64,000 nucleotides of DNA from contig NC_071398.1 in the NCBI RefSeq assembly GCF_022682495.2, positions 14,576,934 through 14,640,933 of the forward strand, given 5' to 3'. A model generated the notes under the pieces. It did not search any database. It was not told where the DNA came from and saw nothing but the letters and a program-made list of their open reading frames with translations. Below are positions 48,901-62,800 of the stretch, in pieces. The position numbers and the translations under genes were made by a program. The DNA is from Desmodus rotundus (lineage: Eukaryota > Chordata > Mammalia > Chiroptera > Phyllostomidae). Within the stretch, counting starts at the first letter, position 1. Each line of letters opens with the position of its first letter.

Positions 48901-51900
48901 GACCTCCAGGTCTTTATAAACACCTCAGGCAACAGGAGGCAGAGGAGGGCAGAAGCTGAGGTGGCCTGATTCCTGCCAGTGACTAACCCAGCAGCCGGCA
49001 ACCAGCCGCCACCACCCCACCCCTCAGAAACAGGCAGAGCCTGGGTGTATGTGGGGGTGCTGCCTTTGTCTACCTTCTTATTTGAGGAAAATTGGGATTA
49101 AATGGGGCAGGTCAGGAAGAATAAGAAGTCACCAAGTCCAGTATCCTAGCCTGGCCTGGTGAGCCAGAATCTTCCATAGCTCCTGCTAGCTGGGGCACTA
49201 CCTGGTTATCACTCTGCACACTGGGGCCCTGGAAGACGGCTCCTGCCCACAGGTTCTGCAGATTGCTCTCTGGGACGTGGCGGTGGTGTCAGCAGGGCCC
49301 TAGATGCCCTGGCACCTGGGGCCTGGTGTCCCAGTGCTGCCAGCCCAGGGAGGGCTGGGTTTTGCAGAAGCACCGAACTGGTCTCTTTCAATGTTCTATG
49401 TGGAGCAGCCCCAGCTCTAAAATGGTGGGCTCTAAGATCCCAAACTCTGACCCCGCCTCTTCCTCACCTCACTCCCTTAACTCTTATTCCAATCTCACCA
49501 ACAGCCCAGGGCCTGACTGCCCACTTTGCTTCTTCTGCCCTCTCCTTCTTTGCTGGACTCCAAGAGGTCTCTCCCCTGATTACATCTCCTTAGGGTCCTC
49601 GTGGCCCCAGCCATCATGCCGTTGTGCCCATTCTCCTTGCCGGCTGCCTTCTCTGGGTGTGTGCTGCGGACACAGAATTCTGCAGGGGTTCTGGGGAATT
49701 CTGTGCTGAGGAAGCCATGGTCTCCCCTCTGGCTTGCCCCACCAGCTCTGGCCACTCCTGCCCTCCCACCCCCAGCTCTTTTCTCATCCCCCTTGAGAAT
49801 TCTCTCCAGGCCCCCTATCCTCCAGCCATGGAGGCTACTGAGGCACCCTCCCTCACTCCAGCCTTCTCAGAGGTGACCTGTTCCCTTTCCAAAAGAAACT
49901 AAAGCCATCAGTGGGAAGGCCCTCCCCTAGTCACAGTCACCAGCCCGCTCCCGGCAGAGCCCACTCTGACCTCCTCCCCTCTCTTGCTGTTTAGTTCAAG
50001 ACAACTCCTTTCCTGGTCTACTGAGGCTGTCTCCCGCCTTCCCTAAAAGCCCTGAGGTCTCTGCCTTTGCACCCTTCCTTCCCCAGAGTCCACAGATGCC
50101 CCAGAGTCTTAAACAACAAAACCCTCCCTTGATTCCGCACCCCCTTCTCACCTCTCCTATCTCTCCCCTTCCCTCCACAGCCACGCTTCTTGGAAGCACG
50201 TGGGCACACCCACCCCCACCGTGGCCACCTATTTACCCTTTGCTTCACCCATTTACCCTCCCTCCCCCACTGCCACCACAGAGCCACCCATTCCTGGCAA
50301 CAGCCCCCCTCCAGGAAGGCCATCAACTCTGACACGCCCCCTGGATGGATGGCCAGTCTCCCCGTGGGGGTTCTGAGACTCTGCCCTCTTGGCTTTCCCC
50401 CTACCTTCTGGCTTCCTCCTGGTTAGCCCCTTTTGGGGTCACCAAAAAAGAGAAAGACCCAGTCTGTAGGCAAGTGGGTTCCCCATGGTTTTTCCCACTC
50501 TCTCCCTTTCACCTTTCCTTCCCCCGCCACCCATTCCCCACCCTGGCAGACTGCACTTCATCCCATTACAGCTACTCCACAGTCTGTACCATTTTCCAGG
50601 GCAGCAGACCCTGCCAGCCAGCTAGCTGACGGACCTCTCTCCGGATACACTGGAGATGCAGATCGGAATTCACTGTCCTAGCCCCCGACTCTGCCCTTCT
50701 CCTAGACCCTCGGCGCCCTCTACCAGGTTACCGGAGCTGGAAGTCTGGGGATCATCCCAGACTCCTCCCTTCCATTCCATCTCCTTGATACATTGCAATA
50801 TGCCTCTCCGCTCGCACCTCACTGCTCCTGCCTTATTGTCTGTCAAACACACACTGCAGCGGTTTCCTGCTAGAGACCAGGGTCCTGGCCTCCAGTCTCT
50901 CCGGCTCCATCTATCCTTGGTGTTGCCGCCAGAGTGAGCCTCACAAAAGGCAAATCGACCCTCAGGGACCCTCTGATGGCCCTTCACTTCACAGGATGGA
51001 GGCTGAGCTTCCTGGCTAACACTGGAGCCCTCTATTCAGACCCCCGCCTACTCTCCAGCCTCAGCCTCCCCATGCCAGCGCCCCCTTCCTCCCCACCCCC
51101 CGCTCTGGGAATGCCAACCTCTGCCAGGCCTCTGCTCAGCTGCTTTTTCTATCTGGGTGTGTGTGTGTGGGGGGGTGTCCTACCCCTCACCTATTCCTAT
51201 TTGTCTATTTAGCACATTTTAATTCTTCTTTCAGCACTCAGCCCAAGCACTCCCCACTCCATGAAATCTTTTCTGAATCTTTCCTCTGCACCCCTGCTGT
51301 GCCTCACAAGACTGAGGGCAGCACCCCAGCCTCTCATTCTGACTCTGCCATCTCCCTCTCACTCCCAACCCCTGAGTGCTGTGTGCCCCCCACCCCAGCC
51401 CTGCACCCCCAGGGCCCAGACAGTGCTAGGCCCACACAGGCAGCATTGTCTCTGAGTGACTGAGGCCCTTCAGTGTGTCTCCGGTAACTCTCCATCCTCC
51501 CTCCGCCCTGTGCATATTCCAAACCTCTCTGCCGAGGTTCCGGCTTCTACTTCTCTTCTTACTCCCTTAACACAGTTTGGCTTCCAAATTCACTAAGTGA
51601 GGAGGCCACTAGTCTCCGAGGAACTTCCTCAGCAAATGGCCCCATATTGCTACCCCCACCCCTCCACTTCCTGAGACGTGACATTCTCTCCACCTTAGCA
51701 AAGACCAAGCCTTGCGCGCTGAAGCCTGCCTCTTCCGCCACCTCAGGTGGCGCCCACCATTCCTGACCTCCCCCCTCCCCGGCATTTACCCCTCCTCTAG
51801 TGCTTCCCTTCAGCATGTAAACACATTTGAGATTTCTCCCAACTAAACTCCTTTTGTTAAGCCCACCTCAACCTCTCGTTACTGCCCTACTTATCCCCTT

Positions 51901-54900
51901 CCTTTTGTGGGGAAATTTCTTGCAGGTGAGGTCACTCTCTATACTTCTTTCTTCTCTCATGCACCCCTCATCCATCTGTTTATTTTCCCTCAGACACTGA
52001 ATGTTGCTGAAGCTGCTGCTGACTTTCCCGGGTGGCAACCATTATGGACACTATCTGTTCTTGACTTTTAGGCTCCTCACGGGATCTGACAGTTAGTCCC
52101 CCACTTGACACTTTGCAGACTCTCTACCTTTGACTTCTGGACCCTCCTCTTGCTGGGATCTCCCAGGCCCCCTCCGTAGGCTCCTCCTCCTTTCCATGCC
52201 CTTGAACCAGTGTCACCCCCTTGGGCTCTCCTTCTCTGTGGTCTGCTGTTCCTGGGGCTCTGCATGTTCCCCTGAGGGAATTTACTTCCGCCCGTGGCTT
52301 CAACTGCCACGCATTCTTAAATGATACCCAAATGTGTATTTATTATCCAGACCCTTCCCTTGGGTTCCTCACCCAGAAATCCAACTACCGACTAGACTTT
52401 ACCATTTAGATGTCTCACACTTCAAGTTTTAAAGAAGTGCAAATCAAATTCCTTTAGATAGGAAGCTCAGTGACACCGGACAGATAACTCGACAACAGAC
52501 CCTACACATTTAATATGTGACAGAAAAGGATTCTAATCCAGCAGGGAAGGGGAAGGGAAGGTTATACATAAACGGTATTTGGGCTAACTGGAAACTAATC
52601 AGTTTAGCTTCTATCTCATAGCATAAATCAAAATAATTTCACCAATAAAACAATTAATATAAAGAATCACACTGTAAAACAGAAGAAACAATTTTTTGCT
52701 GTAAGCCTAAAACTGCTCTAAAAAAATAAAGTCAAATAAAAAAAAACAGAAGAAAAACATGAGGGTATATTTATCAAATTTCTGAAGCGGCAAGGGATCT
52801 CTAACTTTAAAAAGCAATGGAAGAAATAAGAAGGGAAAGGATGTACTAAATCAACACCATAGAAATTTAACCTCTATCTCATGAGTCAACACATCTACAA
52901 ATCAAATGAAAAGGCAAACATACTGGGACTATATTTCAATAAATATGTAAAAGATGAATCTCTTTAATGTATAAAAATTTCATACAAATAGATAAGAAAA
53001 ATACTAAGACCCCAACAGTTAAGTGGATAAAGAATATGAACAAACAGAAGAGGGAAATATAAATGGTCAGTTAATGAGGAAACTGTTTGCACTCACTAAT
53101 AATCAAATAAGTGAAAAATAAAACAGAGTTACCACTGCTTGCCCTTCAAACTAGGACAGATGTCTGCATTCACCTCCTAGCTGGGCCGTCTCCCACACCG
53201 ACTGGCCCTCTCCAGCCCACTCTGCACTGCAGAGTTCTAAGATACAAATCACCCCATGCCACTCCCCAGCCTTAACATTCCTTTAAAGGCTTCTGGATGG
53301 GAACCAGGGAAAGCCCCAGCTATGCCGCCCGGCACATGCGCCCGCTTGTTGTCTGACCTTTCCAGTCTGACCTCCTGCCACTTCACCCACATACATCTAG
53401 GTCCCAGTTGTAGGGAACTTGTGTGGTCGTTTCCAGAACTATCTCACACCTTGGTGCCTTCACCTGTGCTGCTACCAATCCTGGAAGGCCAACCTTCATC
53501 CTCATCCTCTTCCTCCAGGAAGCCCTCCCTGGTGCTGCTGGTCTCCTTTGGCTGTCCTTCCTCATGTTCCCAGTTGCACCCTTCATCCCAGTGCCACAGC
53601 CCCAAGCCCACGATTTTATGATCACTTGTCTTTCTCCTCCACAGGACTCTGGGCTCCTCAGGGGAGGCACTGTGCCTCAATAGCCTCAGCATGGTACCCA
53701 GAGCCACGTACGAATGTAACGTATGTACGAACATGTATGATGATTAAATGGGTGGATGATGTATGAGCACAGCTGCAAGCAAGCTGATGTGAGACGACTG
53801 AGAATGGGCCGGGTGAGGGCGGGCACCTTACCTCCCGAAGGGCATTCTGGGCTGCACAGCACCAAGCCCGACTTACGAGGGAGGCCTCTTTCTGATCTGA
53901 CAGAGGCAGGAAGCTCAGAATATACGTGAGTATCTGAGGGAAGAAGACAGGGCATTGGGGGCTGTTAGAGCTGGGGGCCTCGGGCACTTTCTCTGGCTGA
54001 CAGCACGCCTGGCCGGAGGGAACTCCGGCACTGGTGTCTAGCGCATCTTGGATCTTAAGCTTCAGTCTTCACGTCCCCTCTTCACCTCCCACCTATCCTT
54101 ACTGTGAACAAACCTTTCCTAGGCACCGTCTGGATGCAGGCTTGTACAGCCCTGTAAAAACTAAGCTTCCTGCTCCCTTTGGTAAAAAGATCCTGGGCAC
54201 TGAGACCAGATAACCCTAATTTAAATCCTTACTCTATCAATTGACCTCTTGCAGGCTGTTTTCCTTATCTGTAAAGTGGCCACTGTAGTGAGATTTATGT
54301 GGGTTATTCTGAGAATTAAATACAGTAACATGTCTTGTGTAGGATCTAGAACCCAGCAAGTTAGTTGCCCCTTCCTCATTTTCAGGAAGCTACACTCCTT
54401 TCTCCTGCCAGGATCTCGGAAACCACTCTCTTCCCATCTTCTCCACTGCCAACCTGCCTTCTCAGCTGGCTGGGTGTGATCCTAGCAAGACCCAGCTCCG
54501 GAGGTTCAGGCCCTCACTCCACTGATGTTCTGTGAGGCTGGGGGGATGAGGTTGGAGGCCCTATTACAGGGAACTGGGAAGGGAGTCATTTGGGAGGCCA
54601 GGAATGACCTAATATCAACTCTTCTTTTCTTCTGAAATCTTCCTTCCTTGACTCTTGTGACACTGTTTTCTAGGGCTCCACTCAGCACTCTAATAGCCGT
54701 TTCTGGATTCTTCTGTGGTTCCCAGGGCTTGGACCTGGGTCTTTCAATCTGTTTCCTTTCTAGGATAATAAATGCATTTGCGTGGCTTCAACAGTTACTG
54801 CTATAGGAATAACCAACAATTCAATATCCACACTTTGTCCTATTCATGTGCTAGTCCAGTGTTGCCAGCTGTCCACAGAAGCCTTCATCCAAATATTTTA

Positions 54901-57160
54901 TCCCAACCATCACCTTCATCCCAACCAGAATTCATATTCTGCCCTCAGTCCAAAGCACCCCACCTCCCAACTTTCCAGCACCTGAGCTTCAATGCCAGCA
55001 TCTCTCCTGAAGATTCTGATAATACTCTGTACTCGTCAGCTCGTCTGTCCCTTGCTCTCAGACACAGGAGGAAAACACAGGGTTTAGGCCAGGCTAACAG
55101 TCTCATTCCAACCCCAGCTCCACTACTTTCCAGATGTGTTACTTGTGTGGCCTCAGGCAAAGTGCTTGACCTCTCTGAGCCTCAGTTTACACACCTATAA
55201 AATGGGGATATTAGAAAATCTAGGTCATAGTCTTATGGGGATTAAATTATATATAATCCACCCTGGCTGGTGTGGCTCAGTGGATTGAGTGCAAGGCTGA
55301 GAACTGAAAGGTCACTGGTTCGAGTCCTGGTTTAACAAAAAAAAGTTATATATAATTATATGTCTATACTTATATTTACATATATAAACTTGATGTGATG
55401 TGCTTGACACCTACTAGGTGGTCCATAAGTGGTTGTTGGATTGCCGTTACTAATACTTCTACTTTTGAAACTTTACTTTGTAGCCCAGATTTCCATTATT
55501 CAAACCTGGATTCCTTTCACTATTTTCCAGCTGAACTTCCTGCCTCCAGGCTCACCCTTGCTAACCATCCTGCACACTGAAGCAAGGTTAGCGCTCCTAA
55601 AACACACCTTTCAGTCTCAACACCCCCCTGATGCAAACCTTCAGGGCAAAATCTCCACTCTTGGGCCAGCTCTGCCAGGCCTCCATGCCCACCTGGACCC
55701 CTGATCCCACAGCTTCCCCAATCCAGTCTCTCCTCTGTCCTACAAACACAGCATGTCTATTTGCTTTGCCCATGTGGGCCTCTTTCCTGGAATGCCCTTC
55801 CTTCAGCTTCGTCTCATCAGCCCATTCTGATCTCCCCTTCTCTCATCCCTAGCACACAGAGGGTGCTTGGCCAATACTTCTTGGACTGAATTAAGGATGG
55901 ATAGTCCTCTACCTCTATTTTCACTGAAGGTATGCTCAGGGTGGGGAGATAAAGCAGATCGATTATTGAGGGAGTGACTAGGGAGGATAGCCTTCTGGGT
56001 GAGGAAGGCTAGACAAGGAGAACACTGATGGGGACTGGGAATGACCAAGTCCCCAACCCCAGGGGGAGGCAGGGAAGCCTGTCTAAGCTGACATAAGGTA
56101 GTGCCCATCCTATCTTCTGGGGCTTAACAGCCAACGCAAGGATCAAAGGTGGAGGGCAGAAAACCCATCCTCACTCAGGGGATTCTTTGAGCTGAGAAGG
56201 GGAAGGACCAGAGGAGACAGTGATAAAGATGGAGTGCCATCCCATGAACCCCATCCCAAGGGGTTACTAGAGATATGATTGGCTATTTCTGGGATCTTTG
56301 AGGATGAAGTACATAATCTCTGGGGCAACGGGGGGAAAGGATGTCATGGCAGGGGGTTCAACAGGGTAGGAGCAGTCCTATTGTTGCTAAGGGGAAGGAG
56401 AGCCTCTCCAGGGCTGATGGGGAAAGGATGCCCTGTCCCCTGTGGGCAGTGGGAAGGGGCGGCCAACTCTCAGAGAACAAAGTATGGAAAGGCCATCCCA
56501 AGAGTCCACTGGGGACAAAACCCGTTATCCTCTCTGAACAACGGCAGCAGAGAGGTCTTGCTTCAGGCTAAGGAGAAGCAACCATCCCTAGGGGTCAAGG
56601 AGGTAAGACGGCCATCACTGGGGGCGGAGGGAATGGGGAGCAGGCCTGTCGGTGACAGAACTCTGTGACCATCCCTGGGGTTGATGGGAGGGGCAGTTTG
56701 TCTCCCACCGCCAGGGGTAGGAGGCAGCCATCTCTCGGGGCGGAGGGAATGGAACGATCATCCCAAGGGGCCAATGGGGATAAGATCAGTTACCCTTCGA
56801 GGACGACGGGATGGAGCAGACATCTTCTAGAACTGAGGGGGAGGGGAGGCCGTCTCAAGAGAAGGAGGGTAGGTAGAGGCCCTATCTTCTCTGAGGTGAC
56901 AGAACAGCCATCTCCTGGGCCCGATGGTAAAGAAAAGGATGCCCCTCAACTAAGGGGACGGAGTGGCCCAAAGGCGGAGCTGTTACCCATAGCTTGCAGG
57001 CCGTACGATCTCCCCGACGGGTTGTTTCCGCCTGGCAGGCGGGACCCAGCGAGCAGCCTGATAGCCCCTCCCCACAGCCCGGGACCCCGAGGGCGGGGCC
57101 TGTCCCGAGCTAGGCCTGAGGGAGGCCTCCTCTCACCTCCAGGGGCAGCGACTCCGCCAT
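42941..57160 (-). CDS. LRRC29: F-box and leucine-rich repeat protein 9 (LRRC29), full length
   Basis: Seven coding exons on the minus strand, 5' to 3': 57160-57137, 53933-53832, 46252-45260, 44129-43914, 43772-43629, 43413-43196, 43109-42941. They give 621 residues with no stop or frameshift. Exon 1 encodes only MAESLPLE; exon 2 completes an F-box (ILTYILSFLPLSDQKEASLV) for SKP1 binding. The long exon 3 and exons 4-7 encode about a dozen or more leucine-rich repeats (LTSLDLSGCSELADGALLAV, LRVLDLSSCVALSNRTLQAI), ending GGADLTLTL. It should act as an SCF ubiquitin-ligase substrate adaptor. In human the locus is listed, as I recall, as a pseudogene (FBXL9P) with only a shortened LRR product. Here the F-box joins in frame. 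Introns 1 and 2 span 3.2 and 7.6 kb. Confidence 0.9.
46253..50499. other. Left half of LRRC29 intron 2
   Basis: No coding exon is supported. A purine/pyrimidine alternating stretch (tgtgtgcatgcatgcaagtgtgtgcacgcgc-like) lies near 46880-46920. The rest is unremarkable single-copy or too diverged to name. Confidence 0.4.
50500..51320. repeat. L2-like LINE fragments in LRRC29 intron 2
   Basis: Phrases such as 'catcccagactcctcccttccattccatctcc', 'gtcaaacacacactgcagcggtttcc', 'ccgccagagtgagcctcacaaaagg' and 'tcatgaaatcttttctgaatc' follow the order of the L2 3' region. Diverged; boundaries approximate. Confidence 0.55.
52430..53160. repeat. Old L1 fragments in LRRC29 intron 2
   Basis: A sharply AT-rich island. 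'gctgtaagcctaaaactgctctaaaaaaataaagtc' (about 52700-52735) followed by an A-run is a typical mammalian L1 3' end. The following part ('caaatgaaaaggcaaacatactgggactatatttc', 'actcactaataatcaaataagtg') resembles the 3' end of L1 ORF2. No open reading frame remains. Confidence 0.7.
53165..53765. repeat. L2 3' region in LRRC29 intron 2
   Basis: Follows L2 order: 'caccccatgccactccccagccttaacattcc', 'tgacctcctgccacttcaccc', 'ctcttcctccaggaagccctccctgg', 'ggactctgggctcctcaggggaggcactgtgcctc', ending in 'atgattaaatgggtggatgatg'. One of the better preserved L2 copies here. Confidence 0.7.
54195..54335. repeat. MIR-like fragment in LRRC29 intron 1
   Basis: 'gaccagataaccctaatttaaatccttactc', 'ttccttatctgtaaagtggcc' and 'gagaattaaatacagtaacatg' follow MIR order. 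Confidence 0.6.
55090..55246. repeat. MIR element in LRRC29 intron 1
   Basis: Clear MIR: 'ctccactactttccagatgtgttacttgtgtggcctcaggcaaagtgcttgacctctctgagcctcagtttacacacctataaaatggggatattag'. Immediately followed by an inserted SINE head. Confidence 0.8.
55258..55345 (+). mobile_element. Head-only Ves SINE
   Basis: Only the tRNA-like head is present (A box GTGTGGCTCAGTGGATTGAG, B box GGTTCGAGTCCTGG), followed directly by a short A-run. A perfect 11-base target-site duplication TTATATATAAT flanks it (55247-55257 and 55346-55356), so the short form is what inserted and not a later deletion. Confidence 0.85.
55480..55900. repeat. L2-like fragment in LRRC29 intron 1
   Basis: 'cttcctgcctccaggctcacccttgc', 'gctcctaaaacacacctttcagtc', 'gatgcaaaccttcagggc', 'ctttcctggaatgcccttcc' follow L2 order. 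Boundaries approximate. Confidence 0.55.
56160..56960. repeat. Degenerate tandem array, CCATCYCnnGGGG motif
   Basis: The motif CCATC(C/T)C followed within a few bases by GGGG and then by a GA-GGG stretch recurs at least ten times at irregular 30-60-base spacing (for example near 56165, 56237, 56491, 56580, 56612, 56670, 56729, 56758, 56912). It looks like a decayed minisatellite. Two long plus-strand open frames cross it, but they lack family resemblance and reflect the repeat's composition. Confidence 0.6.
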
Positions 57161-57379
57161 AGCATCCCTGCCGCCTCCGCCCCCGCGCAAGGCATCTGGG
57201 AAGTGTAGTCTCGCCGACTCTGGGGGCGGGACTATGGGAGGAAGTGGATCACTCACTTCCGTCTCAGTTGTGACGATTTGGGTCTGCACCGGAAGTGTCT
57301 GTGCTGCCGATGTGGTACCTAGTGCCTGCGGTTTAGTTCGCTCTCCCTTGTTTCCCCGGCTGGGTATTTGCGTCGCACG
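57161..57379. promoter_or_regulatory. Bidirectional CpG promoter of LRRC29 and TMEM208
   Basis: Only 219 bases separate the two divergent start codons. The stretch is CpG-rich and has a ZNF143/THAP11-like element (TGGGAAGTGTAGT, 57197-57209), two opposed ETS sites (CACTTCCG 57254-57261; CCGGAAGTG 57289-57297) and a YY1-like CGATGGCGG over the TMEM208 start. No TATA box. This is the classical make-up of a housekeeping bidirectional promoter. Confidence 0.7.
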
Positions 57380-59310
<1,931 letters not shown>

Positions 59311-59442
59311 CCAGAGTGACTGTAACATTGTGACCACAGGCTGCTGGACTCTGGGTGGCTCTATCAGGCTGCATGGCCGCATGCCAGGAATAATGAGGGC
59401 CTAGTCCAGGGGCCAAAAGCAGTCTAAGGCATAGGATTGTTG

Positions 59443-59448
59443 AATAAA
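59443..59448 (+). terminator. TMEM208 polyadenylation signal AATAAA
   Basis: Canonical AATAAA 133 bases after the TMEM208 stop, in TTGTTGAATAAAACAC. Confidence 0.85.
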
Positions 59449-59596
59449 ACACTTAGAATGTGACTAATGGCTGTGTGGGTAATGATGAGGCATGAGACAG
59501 AAAGAGCTTATGCTTTTGGTATTTCCCTTTTGCTGTAGAATCAATGTGGTCTGTCCCCTAAAAGAACATAAAGGCTTTTGGATTGGCTAAGAAAAC

Positions 59597-59602
59597 TTTA
59601 TT
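59597..59602 (-). terminator. FHOD1 polyadenylation signal AATAAA
   Basis: TTTATT on the plus strand is AATAAA on the minus strand, 213 bases after the FHOD1 stop. The signal lies about 150 bases from the convergent TMEM208 signal. Confidence 0.8.
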
Positions 59603-59814
59603 ATGCTCCACATGTTTGGGGAGCTCATGCACGTGTGTGCATGTGCACACAGATAAACACACACACACAGAGCTAATACTGTTCAAGGCATTGGCCATAG
59701 GCACAGAGTGACCCTGGGGTTGAGGAGATGCCCAGAATTCTGCTCTGGGCCCTCCTTTCTCTATAGTCTTTTGCATGCAGGCTGTGGCCCAGACATATCC
59801 TGGAGGCAGCGTCT

Positions 59815-62800
59815 TCACACCTCCAAGCCAGGTCCCTTGCTCAGTCCCAGTGCCTGCACCAGGTCCTCTCCGAGCCCGCTCTTCAATGTCCGTCTCACTG
59901 CAGGGACAGAGCAGGGTTGGAGGGGGTTGATAGGGATAAAGTGGGCATGGGCGTGTGGGAGTACTCACAAGATTTGCGGTTGCCACGGGAACGCTTGCGT
60001 TCCCTAGCAGCTAAGGCACGAGGACTGCTCTTGGTCACTGACTGCACCAGCAGGTCCATGATCTCATCTGAAGTGTCACTGGGTAAACTGGAGCCTGGGG
60101 GTTCTTCTGGCGGTGCAGTGGAGGGCCCCACTGCTGTGGGCATAACTGGGGAGCTGCTCGGGACCAGGCCTGAGGGAGGCCAGAGATGGAGGTCAGGCCA
60201 AGGTGGCCCCAAAGCAAAACCCTTTCCCTCGAGTGGCCACAGGTCCCACCTCTGCTACGGCGGCTGTGTGTGGTGTCTTCAGGCTTGATGGTCAGCAGAC
60301 TTTTCATGCTGGCGTGACTGTCTGCATCACCCCGGCCTGGCCCACTGCCCACTGCCACTGGGACAGATGGGTTGTTGGGGACTTCTCCAGCCACACCTGA
60401 GAACTTCTCTGTCTGGAGAAGGGAGAAGAATGAGCTGGGAGCCGGGGAAGGAAACCATGGGGGTGGTGGTCAAAACCTGGAAGGGGCTCCCACCTCAGTG
60501 ATCATGCGTCCTCGGGTCTTGTTGCGCTCACGGTAGGTGGCCCGCTTCTGCTGCTGCTGCAGCACCCGTTCTCGGCAAGTCCGGTACTCCAGCGCAAACT
60601 CCCGCAGCGTGTGGCAGAACTGCATGACGCGCACTTCGCGGGCTGCCTGTGCCGTGTACCCCAGGTACAGCAGGAAGGCGTGGAACCTGGGCAGGACAGG
60701 ATAGGAAGGGATGGTGTGCCCCGCTTGGGTGTGAGAGACAGCAGTGGCAGTCCTGCCTCTCGGGCTGATGATGTCACCTGTTGCAGACACGGCGGTGTAC
60801 TACTCGCAGCATAGCAACACGTCGGGCACAGTGGGCCAGGAAGTGGGTGAGGCGGGCACGCAGGGCTGGGGCCAGCTCGTGCTTGGCCAAGCTCCGCAGA
60901 CTGTCTTCGGCTGCCCGGCTTCGGTGCTCCAGCTGCCCCAGGTTCTCAGTCAGCTGCTCAAAGTCTACCTAGAAAAGCAGGGGAGTACACTGGCTGTCCC
61001 CCCGATAAGAAGGCACTGCCTGAGGCTGCCTCTGCCAGGCTGGTCAGCCTGGGCCATAGGAACACAGACAAGATCCAGCCCCTGCCCTTCGAAGGTTTGC
61101 AGTCTACTGCAGGAGACCGACAAGTCCATTTGACCCAGTGGGGAATAGAGATTTCTTGGGGGAAATGGCAGCTAAACTGAGACCCAAAGACTGAGTAGGT
61201 GTAGCCAGGCCAATAGAGAAAAGCATTTCTGATAGAGGACACAGCCCTGATAAACAGCTGCAGCTGAGCAAGCCCTGGCACAGCAGCTGAAATAGGGAGG
61301 AGGGGAGAAGCCAGCCCCAGGCAGCAGCATTCCCTCACGCCATTGCCAGTTTTATTTGAGCCTCTGGCTGGTGCTAACCTTGGCACAGCGGGTCAGGGCG
61401 GGGATTTCTGAGTAGAGGTCGGAGGAATCAGGCCGTGTCTGGAGCACCAAGGAGCAGAGATGGTACAGCAGTGACTGCCTGCGCACTGTGTCCTTCACCT
61501 CTGACACCTTCTCCAGGTAGCTCAGCTCAAAGCCACTGCTCTGAAAGGACCTTGTTTGAGCCTGGGCCTGGGTGGCTCCAGAGCCTGGCTCCCAGCCCCC
61601 ATGTGCCATCACTCACCTGGGAGCCATTGAGGAAGTTGCCCACAGCCAGCAGGGTGGCTAGGATGCAGCGGAAGGTGGCATTTTGCACCAGCTGTCCCAT
61701 GCCCACTTTCAGGTCATACAGTGGCTCTGCGATTTCCTGGTGTGGGAAGCCAGGGAGTCTTAGACTACGTGGTTATCATGCTCACCACTGCCTGTCCCAT
61801 CCCATGACCCAGGTACCCGTTCCATGGTGTCATAGTCCAGCTTGAAGGCCCAGAGTTGTAGGCGGGCAGCCAGGCCCCCGATGGAGGCAAGAGTCATCAG
61901 GAAAGTCTCAGCTGGCCCCAGAGGAATGTCAGGATTGGCCAACTGGGCCTCCTCGATCTTCTGCCGCTCCTCCTCTGTAGGCATCATGGTCAGTAGTTTC
62001 TGAGGACACAGCCACCACCCCACATAGGCCACTCAGTGCTGGCCTGAGGCCTCAAGCGTTGGTCTTGACTCCTCCCCTAGACTTTCTGGGGGAGCTGCAG
62101 GGTCTGGGGACTGCTCTGCCAAGCCCATGCCCACCACTGGAGGGACAGGAAATACCCACTGACCAAAAAAGAGCTAGACCTCCCATCTCCCTTCAACACC
62201 CCCAGCTGGGTATCCCTACCTCAATGCCATCCTTGCTGACAGCAAACTCATCAAAGTTGAGCAGGGCAGCCTTAATGACGTGCACAGGTGGCAGAGTGGT
62301 TAGGCCAATGTTGATAGCGTTGCTGCGCTTGGGGTCCAGCACTGTGGTCATTGTCCGGCGGCCCTCGCCAGCTTTCTTTGAGGTTGGGGGAAGGGCAGTG
62401 TGAGACTAGGAAAGGGACTAGCTGGGGCAACAAGCTAAGAGGGCACACTAAGACCCCCATCTAAATGGCCAAATGGTGGGGTCACCCTACAACCAGGGAC
62501 CTGGGGTGAACTTAGGCTAGTTAGGGCTCTGTCAATCCCTTGCTGAGAGACCTCAGACAAATCTCCACTCCTTACTTTGCCTCAGTTTCCCCATGTGGGA
62601 AATGAGTGGCCGCCCCAGCAGTTAGGACCCTTGAGCTCTGATTCTGTCCCCTCTCCACAGGGGTTACCTTGCAGATAAGGGTGCATTTACCTTGGAAGGC
62701 AGCACGTCCTTGGCACGGGACTCGAACAGGTGCTCCAGCCGGGCTGTGTCCACGGAGACAGGCTCCAGGGAGGCCCACAGGGTGGAGCAGGGCCCGAAGC

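Noticed and set aside
56279..57162. Two adjoining long plus-strand frames before TMEM208
   Set aside because: They lie in the degenerate GGGG-rich tandem array and the CpG promoter, have no domain, and oppose LRRC29 exon 1.
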